A stretch of 64,000 nucleotides of DNA from JBBQWR01 sp038210495 (GTDB lineage: Bacteria > Planctomycetota > Planctomycetia > Pirellulales > DATAWG01), in contig JBBQWR010000002.1 in assembly GCA_038210495.1 (NCBI GenBank), positions 62,001 through 126,000 on the forward strand. Reading direction: 5' to 3'. Below the pieces are notes generated by a model. The model had not been told where the DNA came from. It ran no database searches and saw nothing but the letters and a program-made list of their open reading frames with translations. Numbering within the stretch: the stretch's first letter is position 1; each line of letters starts with the position of its first letter. A program made the position numbers and the translations under genes. Below, in pieces: positions 27,623-36,001 of the stretch.

Positions 27623-27931
27623 ATGGATCCGACCGCTTTTTTGCAGCTGTATGTCTTCTTGCTCGCCGGCTTCCTCGGCTATCAGATCATCACGCGCGTG
27701 CCGGCTCTCTTGCACACGCCGCTGATGTCGGCCACCAACGCGATCTCCGGCATTTCGTTGGTCGGCTCATTGGTCGCGGCCGGCGCGACGCCGCGCGGGA
27801 CGCTGAGCGTCACGCTGGGTTTCATCGCCGTCGTCGCGGCCACGATCAATGTCGTCGGCGGGTTCATGATCACCGACCGGATGCTCAAGATGTTCAAACG
27901 CCAAGAGCGCCGGGGCGAGAAACGTGCTTAG
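27623..27931 (+). CDS. pntAB: NAD(P) transhydrogenase subunit alpha part 2
   Basis: The 102-residue membrane protein corresponds to the alpha-2 (dII) part of proton-translocating NAD(P) transhydrogenase. Three or four hydrophobic helices are visible, including YVFLLAGFLGYQIITRVP, GISLVGSLVAAG and FIAVVAATINVVGGFMITDRM. The ATG at 27623 (MDPTAFLQLY) matches the family start. It overlaps pntB by 8 nt, so the two are co-translated. The soluble NAD(H)-binding alpha-1 subunit, normally directly upstream, is not present. Confidence 0.9.
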   Translation: MDPTAFLQLYVFLLAGFLGYQIITRVPALLHTPLMSATNAISGISLVGSLVAAGATPRGTLSVTLGFIAVVAATINVVGGFMITDRMLKMFKRQERRGEKRA

Positions 27932-29342
27932 CCCCGAATTCCGCTTCTACTTCGCCCAGATCTCGTATCTGATCGCCTCGGCCCTGTTCATCCTCGGGCT
28001 GAAGGGTCTTACCGCGCCGGACAAGGCCCGCAATGGCATGCGATTGGCCGCCTTCGGGATGCTCGCGGCCGTGATCGGCACGCTCGTGCATGAGGATATC
28101 GTCAGTCCGACTTGGATCATCTTGGGCCTTATCGTCGGCGGTGGGATCGGCGCGGCGATTTCGATCTGGATGCCGATGACGGCCGTGCCGCAGCGGACGG
28201 CCATTTCGCACGCCTTCGGCGCACTCGCCGCGACGCTGGTCGGGATTGAGCACTATATCCACATGATGTCGCTGGGCCACGGGCTGGATCGCGTCGAGAT
28301 GGCGGCCCTGGGCTTCGAAGTCATGTTCGGTTCGCTGACGATCACCGGCAGTTTCATGGCTTTCGGCAAGTTGCAAGGCTTCGTGCCGAGCCAACCGATC
28401 ACCTATCGATTTCAGAACACGACGAATATTGGCCTATTCTGTTTGGCCGTGTGCCTGTTCGTGGCCTTAGTCGCGATACCGTCGACCGCGGGACTGCATC
28501 CGTTATTGTTCTACGGCATGGTCGCCCTTGGTTTACTGGTCGGCGTGCTGATCGTGCTGCCGATCGGTGGGGCCGACATGCCCGTGGTGATCTCGCTATT
28601 GAACTCCTATGCGGGACTGGCCTCATCGGCGACGGGATTCGCGCTGCAGAACAACGTGCTGATTATCGCCGGCGCCCTCGACGGGGCGAGCGGATTCATC
28701 TTGTCGATTTTGATGAGCAGAGCGATGAATCGCTCGTTTGCCAACGTGCTGTTCGGCGCGTTCGGCAGCGCGGACGCCGGTGGTCCAACGGCCGAGTCGA
28801 TGGCCGGCAAATCGGTTCGAAGCGTGACGGTCGAAGACGCGGCGATTCAGTTGGCGTACGCCCGGAGCGTAATTGTGATTCCCGGCTATGGGATGGCGGT
28901 GGCCCATGCCCAGCATGAGGTTCGCGAATTATCCGAGCAGATCGAAAGCCGCGGCGGCGAGGTGAAATTCGCGATCCATCCCGTGGCCGGTCGAATGCCG
29001 GGACACATGAACGTGTTGCTGGCCGAAGCCGACGTGCCGTACGACAAGCTGATCGAGATGGATGAGATTAACGGCGAGTTCCCACGAACCGACGTGGCCC
29101 TGGTGATCGGCGCCAACGACGTCGTGAACCCGGCCGCCCGGAGCGATACATCGAGCCCGATCTACGGGATGCCGATTCTGAACGCCGACCAGGCCAAGAA
29201 CATCATCGTGCTCAAGCGGAGCATGAACCCCGGCTTCGCCAACATCGAGAACGCGCTGTTCTACGACCCCAAGTGCGCGCTACTGTTCGGGGACGCCAAG
29301 GCCTCGCTGACGAAGCTGGTGGCGGCGGTAAAGGTCGCGTAG
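27924..29342 (+). CDS. pntB: NAD(P) transhydrogenase subunit beta
   Basis: The 472-residue subunit combines about eight membrane helices with a C-terminal NADP(H)-binding dIII domain. It couples proton flow to hydride transfer from NADH to NADP+. Signatures are NSYAGLASSATGFALQN in the membrane part and VIVIPGYGMAVAHAQHEV, HPVAGRMPGHMNVLLAEA and VALVIGANDVVNPAA in dIII. The start is GTG at 27924, overlapping the alpha-2 gene. Function requires the missing dI subunit to be encoded elsewhere. Confidence 0.96.
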   Translation: MLSPEFRFYFAQISYLIASALFILGLKGLTAPDKARNGMRLAAFGMLAAVIGTLVHEDIVSPTWIILGLIVGGGIGAAISIWMPMTAVPQRTAISHAFGALAATLVGIEHYIHMMSLGHGLDRVEMAALGFEVMFGSLTITGSFMAFGKLQGFVPSQPITYRFQNTTNIGLFCLAVCLFVALVAIPSTAGLHPLLFYGMVALGLLVGVLIVLPIGGADMPVVISLLNSYAGLASSATGFALQNNVLIIAGALDGASGFILSILMSRAMNRSFANVLFGAFGSADAGGPTAESMAGKSVRSVTVEDAAIQLAYARSVIVIPGYGMAVAHAQHEVRELSEQIESRGGEVKFAIHPVAGRMPGHMNVLLAEADVPYDKLIEMDEINGEFPRTDVALVIGANDVVNPAARSDTSSPIYGMPILNADQAKNIIVLKRSMNPGFANIENALFYDPKCALLFGDAKASLTKLVAAVKVA

Positions 29343-29549
29343 ATAGCTCTCCGCGAGACCACGCGGCTATTCGTACGAGCCAATCCATGATTTGGATCGC
29401 GCGTGGTACAATTGTCAAATCGGTGTTTACCCCAGCGACCGGAATTTTGATGAGTCTGGCATCGTGATCTCGTTGACGGGCGTGGGTCGGTCTTCAAATT
29501 CAGCCTCAGGCGATAAATCGCGGGGGTCTGGGGGTTGGCCCCCAGGAAT

Positions 29550-29621
29550 CTAGCTCGAGGACTCGCCGCGGAGACTGATGGTCATTTGCTTGCGATGCAG
29601 ATCGATGGAAAGGTACAACAT
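29550..29621 (-). mobile_element. IS110-type transposase N-terminal remnant
   Basis: A strong ribosome-binding site (CAGGAGGACC) precedes ATG and the 23-residue frame MLYLSIDLHRKQMTISLRGE ending in TAG. The (Y/F)-x-x-x-ID-x-H-x-K pattern is typical of the first residues of IS110-family (DEDD) transposases. Nothing of the remaining 300 or so residues is visible, so this is a relic. An imperfect inverted repeat (CCTCCTGGGGTAAA/TTTACCCAGGAGG) lies directly upstream at 29629-29698. Confidence 0.5.
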
Positions 29622-29628
29622 AGCTACG

Positions 29629-29698
29629 GTCCTCCTGGGGTAAATTCGTGTTGGCGGTTCCAGTAACACGCCGTATTACCGTTTTACCCAGGAGGGCC
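29629..29698. repeat. Inverted repeat next to transposase remnant
   Basis: GGTCCTCCTGGGGTAAA and TTTTACCCAGGAGGGCC form arms of about 16 bp with one bulge, 36 nt apart. The inner side carries the ribosome-binding site of the transposase remnant. It may be part of the original insertion sequence end or of a cruciform target site. Confidence 0.5.
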
Positions 29699-29773
29699 AC
29701 TCTCTTTCACGAAATCAGGCGTGGAGTGCAGCGTCAGCGAAACGGAACCCCCGGTAGAACAACCGACGATCTC

Positions 29774-29842
29774 AAAAGCCGCGTTAGCGGCGTAACAATC
29801 GACGTGGCCTGTGCCACATTGTTAAGCCGCTAACGCGGCTTT
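29774..29842. terminator. Bidirectional terminator between pntB and the decarboxylase gene
   Basis: A 17-bp perfect stem (AAAGCCGCGTTAGCGGC/GCCGCTAACGCGGCTTT) is extended by TAACAAT/ATTGTTA around an 18-nt loop. It lies between two convergent genes, with A-rich and T-rich edges on its outer sides. It may equally be a dispersed hairpin element. Confidence 0.65.
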
Positions 29843-29903
29843 GCATTTTGGGAAACATCTTGCTCGCACGGCAACGGTCGCATGTCGTCGATTCGCTAGC
29901 CCA

Positions 29904-31043
29904 TCAGCGATTCAAATGAATCACCTTGGCCGGCGGAAACCCATTGAAAAATGTCGATGAAGCGTGGGTGTACGCCCCCATGTTGCGGCTGAACACATAG
30001 TCGCCCAGCTCCAACTCCGGCAATGGCTCGGCCAGCGAAATCGTATCCAGCGCATCGCACGTCGGGCCGAAGACGGCGCAGATCTGCGTCGGACCCTTCT
30101 TGAACGCCTGGATCGGATAGTTGATGTGGTCGAAGATCACGCCCGAATACGTGTGGTACACGCCGTCGTTGATGTAGTAGCACTGCTTGCCGTCGCGAAC
30201 GGCCTTACCGATGACTCCTGCCACGCTGGTCGCCGCGGAGGCGACCATGAATCGGCCCGGCTCGGCTAATATCTCCATCTCGGGCGGAAATCGCCGATCG
30301 AATTCTTCGTTCAACAGCGCCGCCAACTCCTCGAACGGTCGCACATGTGGGTCGTAGGCGGCCGGAAATCCGCCTCCGATGTCGAGAATTTTTACCTGCG
30401 GATACCCTCGCTGATGGGCTTCCTCGAACAGGGCCGAGCTCAGGTTGAGCGCCTGCACGTAGTTCGTGAAGTTCGTGCATTGGCTGCCGACGTGAAAGCT
30501 CAGCCCCTCGACCGTCAGCCCGGCGTCGAAGGCCGCTTCGATCAGATCGACGGCCTCGCCCGAGGCCGCGCCGAACTTGCTCGATAGCTCGACGACGGCG
30601 CCCGTGTTGGGCACGCGGATTCGCAAGATCAGCCCGGCCTGCGGAGCGTACTTTTTCAGCTTGTCGATCTCCGCCCGATTGTCGTACGTCACGAGCGGTT
30701 TGTATTGATCCAGTTCGACGAGCGTCGCCGTGTCCTTGATCGGATTGGCGTAGATGATTTTGTCCCAGATAAAATCCTGCTGCTCTTTGGCCGGCAGGTG
30801 CTTGATATTTTCGTACGCCGTGCGGAACTCGGCCATCGACGCCACGTCGAGGCTGGCGCCGGCCTTGACGAATGTCTCGACGATCGCCGGATCGGAATTC
30901 GCCTTCACGGCATAATATGCCTGCACGCGCGGCAGATGCGTTTTGAACATTGCGTAATTGCGGCGCAGCTCTTCGTGGTCGACGACGAACAGCGGCGTGC
31001 CATGCTCTTTGGCAAGCTCCTCGAGCAGCGATTCGGCGATCAT
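29904..31043 (-). CDS. Ornithine/lysine decarboxylase-like type III PLP enzyme
   Basis: The 379-residue enzyme has the alanine-racemase fold typical of eukaryote-type ornithine decarboxylases. VQAYYAVKANSDPAIV carries the PLP Lys near residue 40. LSFHVGSQCTNF, ILDIGGGFPAAY and EPGRFMVASA line the cofactor site, and VFGPTCDALDTI contains the active-site Cys and Asp. It probably makes putrescine from ornithine. Its ATG overlaps the stop of the upstream homospermidine synthase gene by one base (TGATG). The pair links putrescine production to homospermidine production. Lysine or a carboxy-polyamine as substrate cannot be excluded. Confidence 0.88.
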   Translation of the reverse strand: MIAESLLEELAKEHGTPLFVVDHEELRRNYAMFKTHLPRVQAYYAVKANSDPAIVETFVKAGASLDVASMAEFRTAYENIKHLPAKEQQDFIWDKIIYANPIKDTATLVELDQYKPLVTYDNRAEIDKLKKYAPQAGLILRIRVPNTGAVVELSSKFGAASGEAVDLIEAAFDAGLTVEGLSFHVGSQCTNFTNYVQALNLSSALFEEAHQRGYPQVKILDIGGGFPAAYDPHVRPFEELAALLNEEFDRRFPPEMEILAEPGRFMVASAATSVAGVIGKAVRDGKQCYYINDGVYHTYSGVIFDHINYPIQAFKKGPTQICAVFGPTCDALDTISLAEPLPELELGDYVFSRNMGAYTHASSTFFNGFPPAKVIHLNR

Positions 31044-32500
31044 CAGTCGCGGTCTCCCACCAAAAAGTTTTTGAACTGCCACGGATCGCTCGAATCGACC
31101 GCCGCCGGGGCGAACTCTTCCCAGATATTGTCGTACTCTTTGAGCGGCGTCCAATCGGAGGGGACGGAAATGAAATCGCCCAAGTACGGCCGAGAGATTT
31201 CCAGGATCTGCCCGTGCGGCAGGTCGTCCGGCACGCAGACGCCATGGGCCGGATTTTCGATCATCCACATCGTGGCCGCGACGACTGAGATCGCCACTTG
31301 CATCGTCGTCGCGTTCTGATGCGGCACGAGCCGCCGCGATTCTTTGATGCTCAGATCGCTGCCGGTCCACCATGAATTGAAGGCGTGCCCCATGACCAGG
31401 GCGCCGAGAATATCGTTCCCGCCGGTGATCTCGTCTCCCATGATCCGCAGCTTCGGCTGGAGCTTGTAGTCGCAGCCGCGCAGCTCGCTGAGCGAGGCGA
31501 TCGCGGCGTCGCACGGGCAGTAAGCATAGTGGACCGTCGGCCGGTACACGGCCTTATCCCCTTCCCAGACCGTGAGCTTGTCGGAGATCGTAAACGCCTC
31601 GCCGTGGCGGACAACCATGCCGCGAATCGAGTAATTAGGGACCCAAGAGCGGACCCAGGTGTTCATGCCCATTTGGGCCAAGCAGATCTGATTTCGCGGA
31701 CCCTCGGCATGTTCGAAGGCTCGCGATGGAAGTTCTCGTTCGTGCGTGCCCCAGCCCATCTCGGCCGTCGTGGCGCCCTCTTCGCGAAAGCCTTCGATGC
31801 TCCAGGTGTTGACGAACTCGTCGACCTGCTTGGGCAAGTCGGAAACCTGCGTGTCGCGCTCCGAGCAATGGATGACTTTGACGCCGAGTTGCATCGCCAA
31901 TCGATTGAACGAGCCATCGGCGACGTGCTGACGAATTTGTTCGGCGCCCGCGCCCGTTGCCGTTTTGGTGGTCAGCGCGCGGTCGGCGATGTCGAGCAGC
32001 GCGTGCTTCGTGAAGTGCGAGATCAGACCCGGGTTGGCGCCGTGTTCGAGAACCGCCGTCGGGCCGGGCTTGCTCCAGCCGTCGCGCATCCGGCGGACGT
32101 TCATGTGGCGATGATAGAGCGTCCGCTGAGTCGGATGGGAATACAACTCGCGATCGTAAGGGTCCCAAACTTCGACCGACGTGTTGAGATACAGCACGCC
32201 GTGGTCGTGGCACCACTGGACAATTTCGCAGCAGTCGATATTCCAGGCCAGATCGATCAGCACGTCGCCGGCCGAGACATATTTGCCCAGCATCGCGCCG
32301 AGATTTTCCTGAGTCACCCGCTCCCGCTCAAATCGCACGCCCAGGGCGGTCCAGGGCTTCATGAGCGCGGATTGGTCCTCGAAATCCAGCACGGTGATAT
32401 TCCCGGGTGGCACGCGAATATGCTTCAGCAGAATCGGCAACGTACACTGGGCGACCGACCCGAAACCGACGAATAGTACCCGCTTGTTGAACTCGACCAT
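31043..32500 (-). CDS. hss: Homospermidine synthase
   Basis: The 485-residue NAD-dependent enzyme of the saccharopine-dehydrogenase-like superfamily joins two putrescines (or putrescine and spermidine) to homospermidine. Visible features are a Rossmann motif KRVLFVGFGSVAQCTLPIL at the N terminus, LIDLAWNIDCCEIVQWC, NTSVEVWDPY, EHGANPGLISHFTKHAL and WTGSDLSIKESR. The ATG at 32500 (MVEFNKR) is preceded by GGAGAGGATCGGGA. It is the first gene of a two-gene minus-strand operon with a decarboxylase. Length agrees with bacterial Hss. Confidence 0.93.
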   Translation of the reverse strand: MVEFNKRVLFVGFGSVAQCTLPILLKHIRVPPGNITVLDFEDQSALMKPWTALGVRFERERVTQENLGAMLGKYVSAGDVLIDLAWNIDCCEIVQWCHDHGVLYLNTSVEVWDPYDRELYSHPTQRTLYHRHMNVRRMRDGWSKPGPTAVLEHGANPGLISHFTKHALLDIADRALTTKTATGAGAEQIRQHVADGSFNRLAMQLGVKVIHCSERDTQVSDLPKQVDEFVNTWSIEGFREEGATTAEMGWGTHERELPSRAFEHAEGPRNQICLAQMGMNTWVRSWVPNYSIRGMVVRHGEAFTISDKLTVWEGDKAVYRPTVHYAYCPCDAAIASLSELRGCDYKLQPKLRIMGDEITGGNDILGALVMGHAFNSWWTGSDLSIKESRRLVPHQNATTMQVAISVVAATMWMIENPAHGVCVPDDLPHGQILEISRPYLGDFISVPSDWTPLKEYDNIWEEFAPAAVDSSDPWQFKNFLVGDRD

Positions 32501-32760
32501 TCCCGATCCTCTCCGGCGTTGAACAATCGCGAATCGATCATTTTGTGATTCGCGGCTAGCGCGGTCAACTATGCGACTTGGCAAATAACTGGCGATTGCG
32601 GCATTGGAGCTTATGAATGTTACGCTTTCGTTAGTCGTTTAAGCCGTACCCACGCCGCAGCCCTCTGCTTCCCAATTTCAAATACGTCTGTTATCGTTGC
32701 CGCAGAGTACAACGGACTAATTCGCGGGGCGCACCGCGCCGGTCAATATCGGAGGATCAC

Positions 32761-33429
32761 ATGTCAACGACGACGACTCGCGACGTGCTGAGCACGGCGC
32801 GCGTGCCGCTCAGCCGGGAGTACCGGGGACGGTTCGACGCGCCGGTCGTGACGCACTTCGATCCGGCGATTTTCACAGAGCGGTACTTTCGGGCCTGCAT
32901 GGAATGCACGTTCTGCCACGACTCGTGTTGCCAATACGGCTGCGATGTCGACTTGGCGAACGTCGAGCGGCTGATAGGCCAATTTGGCGTGGCGCTGGAG
33001 AATTTCGTGGATCGGCCGAGAGATAGCTGGTTCTACGATGACGTGCGGCATGATCCGGATTTGCCCGGCGGCGCCTATAAGCGATCGACGACGGTCAATG
33101 GCGCCTGCGTGTTTCGCAATCCTAAGGGTCGCGGCTGCGGGATCCATGCCTGGTGCCTCGAGCAGGGGCTCGATTATCACGACATCAAGCCGATCGTCTG
33201 CTGGTTGTTCCCGATCGGCATCGAGGCGGGAGCGCTCGTTCCGCCGAACGAAGTGCTCGATAAGACGCTAATTTGCGTCGATCAAGGAGAGACGCTCTAT
33301 CGCAGTCAGCGCGGCGAACTTCTGAATCTGTTTGGGCCAGAGCTTGTCGCGGAGCTCGATGAGATGGAAAACCAAACGCTTTCGACGTGTGGCCGGGGCT
33401 GGACCGAAGGTAAGCCCCAGAGCCTGTGA
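32761..33429 (+). CDS. YkgJ-type cysteine-cluster protein
   Basis: The 222-residue protein has a dense Cys cluster near residue 46 (CMECTFCHDSCCQYGCDVDL) and later GRGCGIHAWCLEQG and IVCWLFPI. This is the arrangement of YkgJ/UPF0153 proteins, thought to chelate zinc or iron-sulfur. A perfect ribosome-binding site (ATCGGAGGATCAC) precedes the ATG. It is divergent from the homospermidine operon across a 260-bp promoter region and is followed by an unidentified gene. Function is not known experimentally for close relatives. Confidence 0.82.
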   Translation: MSTTTTRDVLSTARVPLSREYRGRFDAPVVTHFDPAIFTERYFRACMECTFCHDSCCQYGCDVDLANVERLIGQFGVALENFVDRPRDSWFYDDVRHDPDLPGGAYKRSTTVNGACVFRNPKGRGCGIHAWCLEQGLDYHDIKPIVCWLFPIGIEAGALVPPNEVLDKTLICVDQGETLYRSQRGELLNLFGPELVAELDEMENQTLSTCGRGWTEGKPQSL

Positions 33430-33504
33430 GTTGTCGTATCGCTAACCGGGGCTTCGGCGAAGCGCCTCCAGCCCTGGCCACCCTTGACCGCAAGCTCGCC
33501 AAGA

Positions 33505-34683
33505 ATGTCCTCACTTGCGGCTATCCAAGCGGAAAGAAGAAGGCTCGGAGCACTCAAGCGATTGGTGTTTCGGGAGGATTCGTTTGTCGCGGCGCACGAG
33601 GCCTTGGGCGCCGCGCTGGGAACGGTCATTCGGCGCATCACGTGGGCGCGATTGAAGAGCGCCACGCCCGAATCGTTCGCACTGCAACTTGGCGTTATGC
33701 GGCAGTCGCGACAGCATTTGCTTAATGTCGCCCAGCGGACCAAATCCAAGCCGCTGCGATCGGCGATCGAAGAATATCTGGCCTGCCTGACCGCTTGGGC
33801 CGATGGCGCGCAAATAACGCGATGCTTGCCGGTCGCGGCTCGACTGGCGCCCAGCGATTCACCGACAACCGACGACCTCGCGCTCTGGCTCCAAGACGAC
33901 AACGTCGGCTGCCAAACGGGCCTGCTGCGTCTTGACGGCGGCCGGGTGCTGTTTTGGCACACCGAGGAAGACACGAGCGGCTACGTCGATCACTCACGGC
34001 TGGTGACGATGTCCGTTCCGCAAGGGACCTGGCATGCGTTTCTGTATCCATACCTTCTGCCCGGCCCGGCGTTTTGTTTTACCGCGGGCCGATTCTTCGC
34101 CCTGGATTCGCTTCACATCCGCCGCCGCCCGAACATCGCGGGAATCTTGACGGGCACGGTCGCATGGCTCGTCTGGCGACTGGCCAATGAAGTCCGGGCG
34201 CGCGACGTGATTCGAGCGATCGCGCCGTACGTCGACGGCTCGACGATCAACGAGATCAACGCCTGCGGGCGAAAGGTCGTCGCCGAGTCGCATGAATTCG
34301 GAAACTCGGCGATCCAGAGCCGGTTGCTCTCCCCGATCTCCGGCGAATGCGAGTTTCAGGTGAACATGGTCTGCGACAATCGGAGCCCGCTCGGCCGGGT
34401 CGAATCGCTTCCGTCCGGCGAACGCGAAAAATATCTGCGGCGCTTCGGGCGGACGACGGAAGCCCTGCAGCGATTGCTCGGGACCGGCAAAGACGATAGG
34501 TTCCCGATCCCGCAGCAGATCGTCGGCCTACTCGCCGATCGCCGGGGTGGTGAATATGCTTACGCGAACGTCGATGTGAAGGCATACTGTGTTGGTGTCG
34601 CCGCGCCGGGGAAAATCGAGTTATTTGTCGGCGCCGGGCCAGCGCTTGCCACCGACGTTTATGCCCCGCAGTTCGAGTTTTAG
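33505..34683 (+). CDS. Uncharacterised protein, possibly C45/Ntn-hydrolase-like
   Basis: The 392-residue protein has a helical N-terminal third (RRRLGALKRLVFREDSF... AARLAP) and a core with DDNVGCQTGLLRLDGGRVLFW, GYVDHSRLVTM, and CFTAGRFFALDSLHIR. The VGCQTG start of a beta-sheet followed by HTEEDTS recalls the nucleophile region of acyl-CoA:6-APA acyltransferase-like (C45) Ntn hydrolases, but the match is weak. The ATG at 33505 or a TTG at 33484 may be the start; neither has a strong ribosome-binding site. It follows the YkgJ-type gene by 75 nt and may be in the same operon. Confidence 0.6.
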   Translation: MSSLAAIQAERRRLGALKRLVFREDSFVAAHEALGAALGTVIRRITWARLKSATPESFALQLGVMRQSRQHLLNVAQRTKSKPLRSAIEEYLACLTAWADGAQITRCLPVAARLAPSDSPTTDDLALWLQDDNVGCQTGLLRLDGGRVLFWHTEEDTSGYVDHSRLVTMSVPQGTWHAFLYPYLLPGPAFCFTAGRFFALDSLHIRRRPNIAGILTGTVAWLVWRLANEVRARDVIRAIAPYVDGSTINEINACGRKVVAESHEFGNSAIQSRLLSPISGECEFQVNMVCDNRSPLGRVESLPSGEREKYLRRFGRTTEALQRLLGTGKDDRFPIPQQIVGLLADRRGGEYAYANVDVKAYCVGVAAPGKIELFVGAGPALATDVYAPQFEF

Positions 34684-34710
34684 GCGACCCGCGTGATCGT
34701 CTGCTTTGTC

Positions 34711-34771
34711 ATTCGAGCTTCGTCAGTCGTCATTGATCAGACATTTGTCATTCGTCATTAGTCATTCCGCC
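34711..34771 (-). repeat. R2 family copy upstream of glycosyltransferase
   Basis: GTCATT words (for example GTCATTCGTCATTAGTCATT) fill the spacer and end two bases before the next start codon. Inverted, it reads like the left arm of the element at 12336-12551, including CAATGAC and GACGAAGCTCGAAT. Confidence 0.7.
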
Positions 34772-34773
34772 CA

Positions 34774-35865
34774 ATGCGCCTGCTGCACATTATCCCGACC
34801 CTCGACTCCCACGGGGCGGAGAAGCAGCTAACGCTCTTGGCGACGGGTTTGCCACGCGATCGATTCGATGTGCATGTGTGCGCTCTCACGCGCGGCGGTC
34901 CATACGAAAAAACACTCAGCGACCAGGGAATCCCCGTCACGGTGATAGGCAAGCGCTGGAAGGTCGATCCCGCGGCTTATCGGCGGCTAAAAAAAAATGT
35001 AGCCAAGCTGCAGCCAGATATCGTTCACACTTGGCTCTTCGCCGCCAATGCGTACGGTCGGTCGGCGGCGCTGGCGGCTGGCGTAAAACGTCTGGTGGCG
35101 GCCGAACGATGCGTTGATCGCTGGAAGTCATGGCATGAACTCGCGATCGACCGCTACTTGGCGCGGCGCACCAACCGCATGGCCGTGAATAGTACGGCTG
35201 TGCGCGATTTCTATATCGCACACGGCCTGTCGCCGGCGAAATTCGTCGTGATACCCAATGCGGCGCCGCCAGCCGCGCCCACTACGATCACTCGGGCGGA
35301 ATTGCTTGCAGAACTCGGTTTGCCGCCGGGCGCGAAGCTGATCGGCGCCGTGAATCGGCTTTGGCCCCAGAAGCGGGTGAAGGAACTGATTTGGGCCGCC
35401 GATCAACTGAAGTGCGTTCGCGACGACGTGCATTTGCTGATTATCGGTGACGGACCATTGCGCTCGGCTCTCGAGCGATACCGCCGGCTGACGGAGATCG
35501 AAGACCGAGTGCATTTTCTCGGCGCCCGATCCGACGTACCGCGTTGGCTGCCTCACTTCGATGTGCTATGGCTTGCGAGCGGCTACGAAGGGCAGTCGAA
35601 TGCGATTATGGAAGCCATGGCAGCCGGCGTGCCGGTCGTGGCGACAGACATCCCGGGCAATCGCGATTTGGTCGTTCCGGGCGAGACAGGTTTTTTGACG
35701 AGACTAAACAACCGTTCGGACTTCGCCCGGCTGACGCTTCCGATCTTGGAAGATCGACAATTAGCCGAGCGACTTGGCGCCGCCGGCCGGGCGCGAATGC
35801 TCCGCGAATTCAGCGTGGCGGCGATGGTTGAACGCTACGCGGCACTATATGGTGAGTTGCACTGA
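34774..35865 (+). CDS. GT4 family glycosyltransferase
   Basis: The 363-residue GT-B enzyme opens with MRLLHIIPTLDSHGAEKQL, continues with VHTWLFAANAYGRSAALA and PNAAPP, and has the donor-domain motifs KLIGAVNRLWPQKRVKELI, LLIIGDGPLRSALE and a C-terminal VLWLASGYEGQSNAIMEAMAAGVPVVA. This retains the E-x7-E-like glutamates of retaining GT4 enzymes. It precedes an AsnB-type amidotransferase, an arrangement often seen in exopolysaccharide loci of exosortase-bearing bacteria. Sugar donor unknown. The start is the ATG directly after repeat R2. Confidence 0.9.
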   Translation: MRLLHIIPTLDSHGAEKQLTLLATGLPRDRFDVHVCALTRGGPYEKTLSDQGIPVTVIGKRWKVDPAAYRRLKKNVAKLQPDIVHTWLFAANAYGRSAALAAGVKRLVAAERCVDRWKSWHELAIDRYLARRTNRMAVNSTAVRDFYIAHGLSPAKFVVIPNAAPPAAPTTITRAELLAELGLPPGAKLIGAVNRLWPQKRVKELIWAADQLKCVRDDVHLLIIGDGPLRSALERYRRLTEIEDRVHFLGARSDVPRWLPHFDVLWLASGYEGQSNAIMEAMAAGVPVVATDIPGNRDLVVPGETGFLTRLNNRSDFARLTLPILEDRQLAERLGAAGRARMLREFSVAAMVERYAALYGELH

Positions 35866-35894
35866 AGAAGACGTCGAACTCCGGATCTCACTCA

Positions 35895-35954
35895 TAGCCG
35901 CGTTCGCTTGCGACGCGCGTCTGGCGAACCGCGCGTCGCAGGCGAACACGGCTA
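35895..35954. terminator. Inverted-repeat hairpin after glycosyltransferase
   Basis: TAGCCGCGTTCGC..GACGCGCG pairs with CGCGCGTCGC..GGCGAACACGGCTA around a 10-nt loop. It sits 30 nt after the glycosyltransferase stop and before asnB. It may be a terminator or a member of a dispersed hairpin family. Confidence 0.55.
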
Positions 35955-36001
35955 AGGGGGGCGGCAACAAATCAACAAAATATTTGAGCATGACGTAATT
36001 C

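Noticed and set aside
29506..29700. A 64-codon frame across the transposase remnant
   Set aside because: It is the wrong frame; the IS110-like start is read in the frame from ATG 29621, which has a ribosome-binding site.
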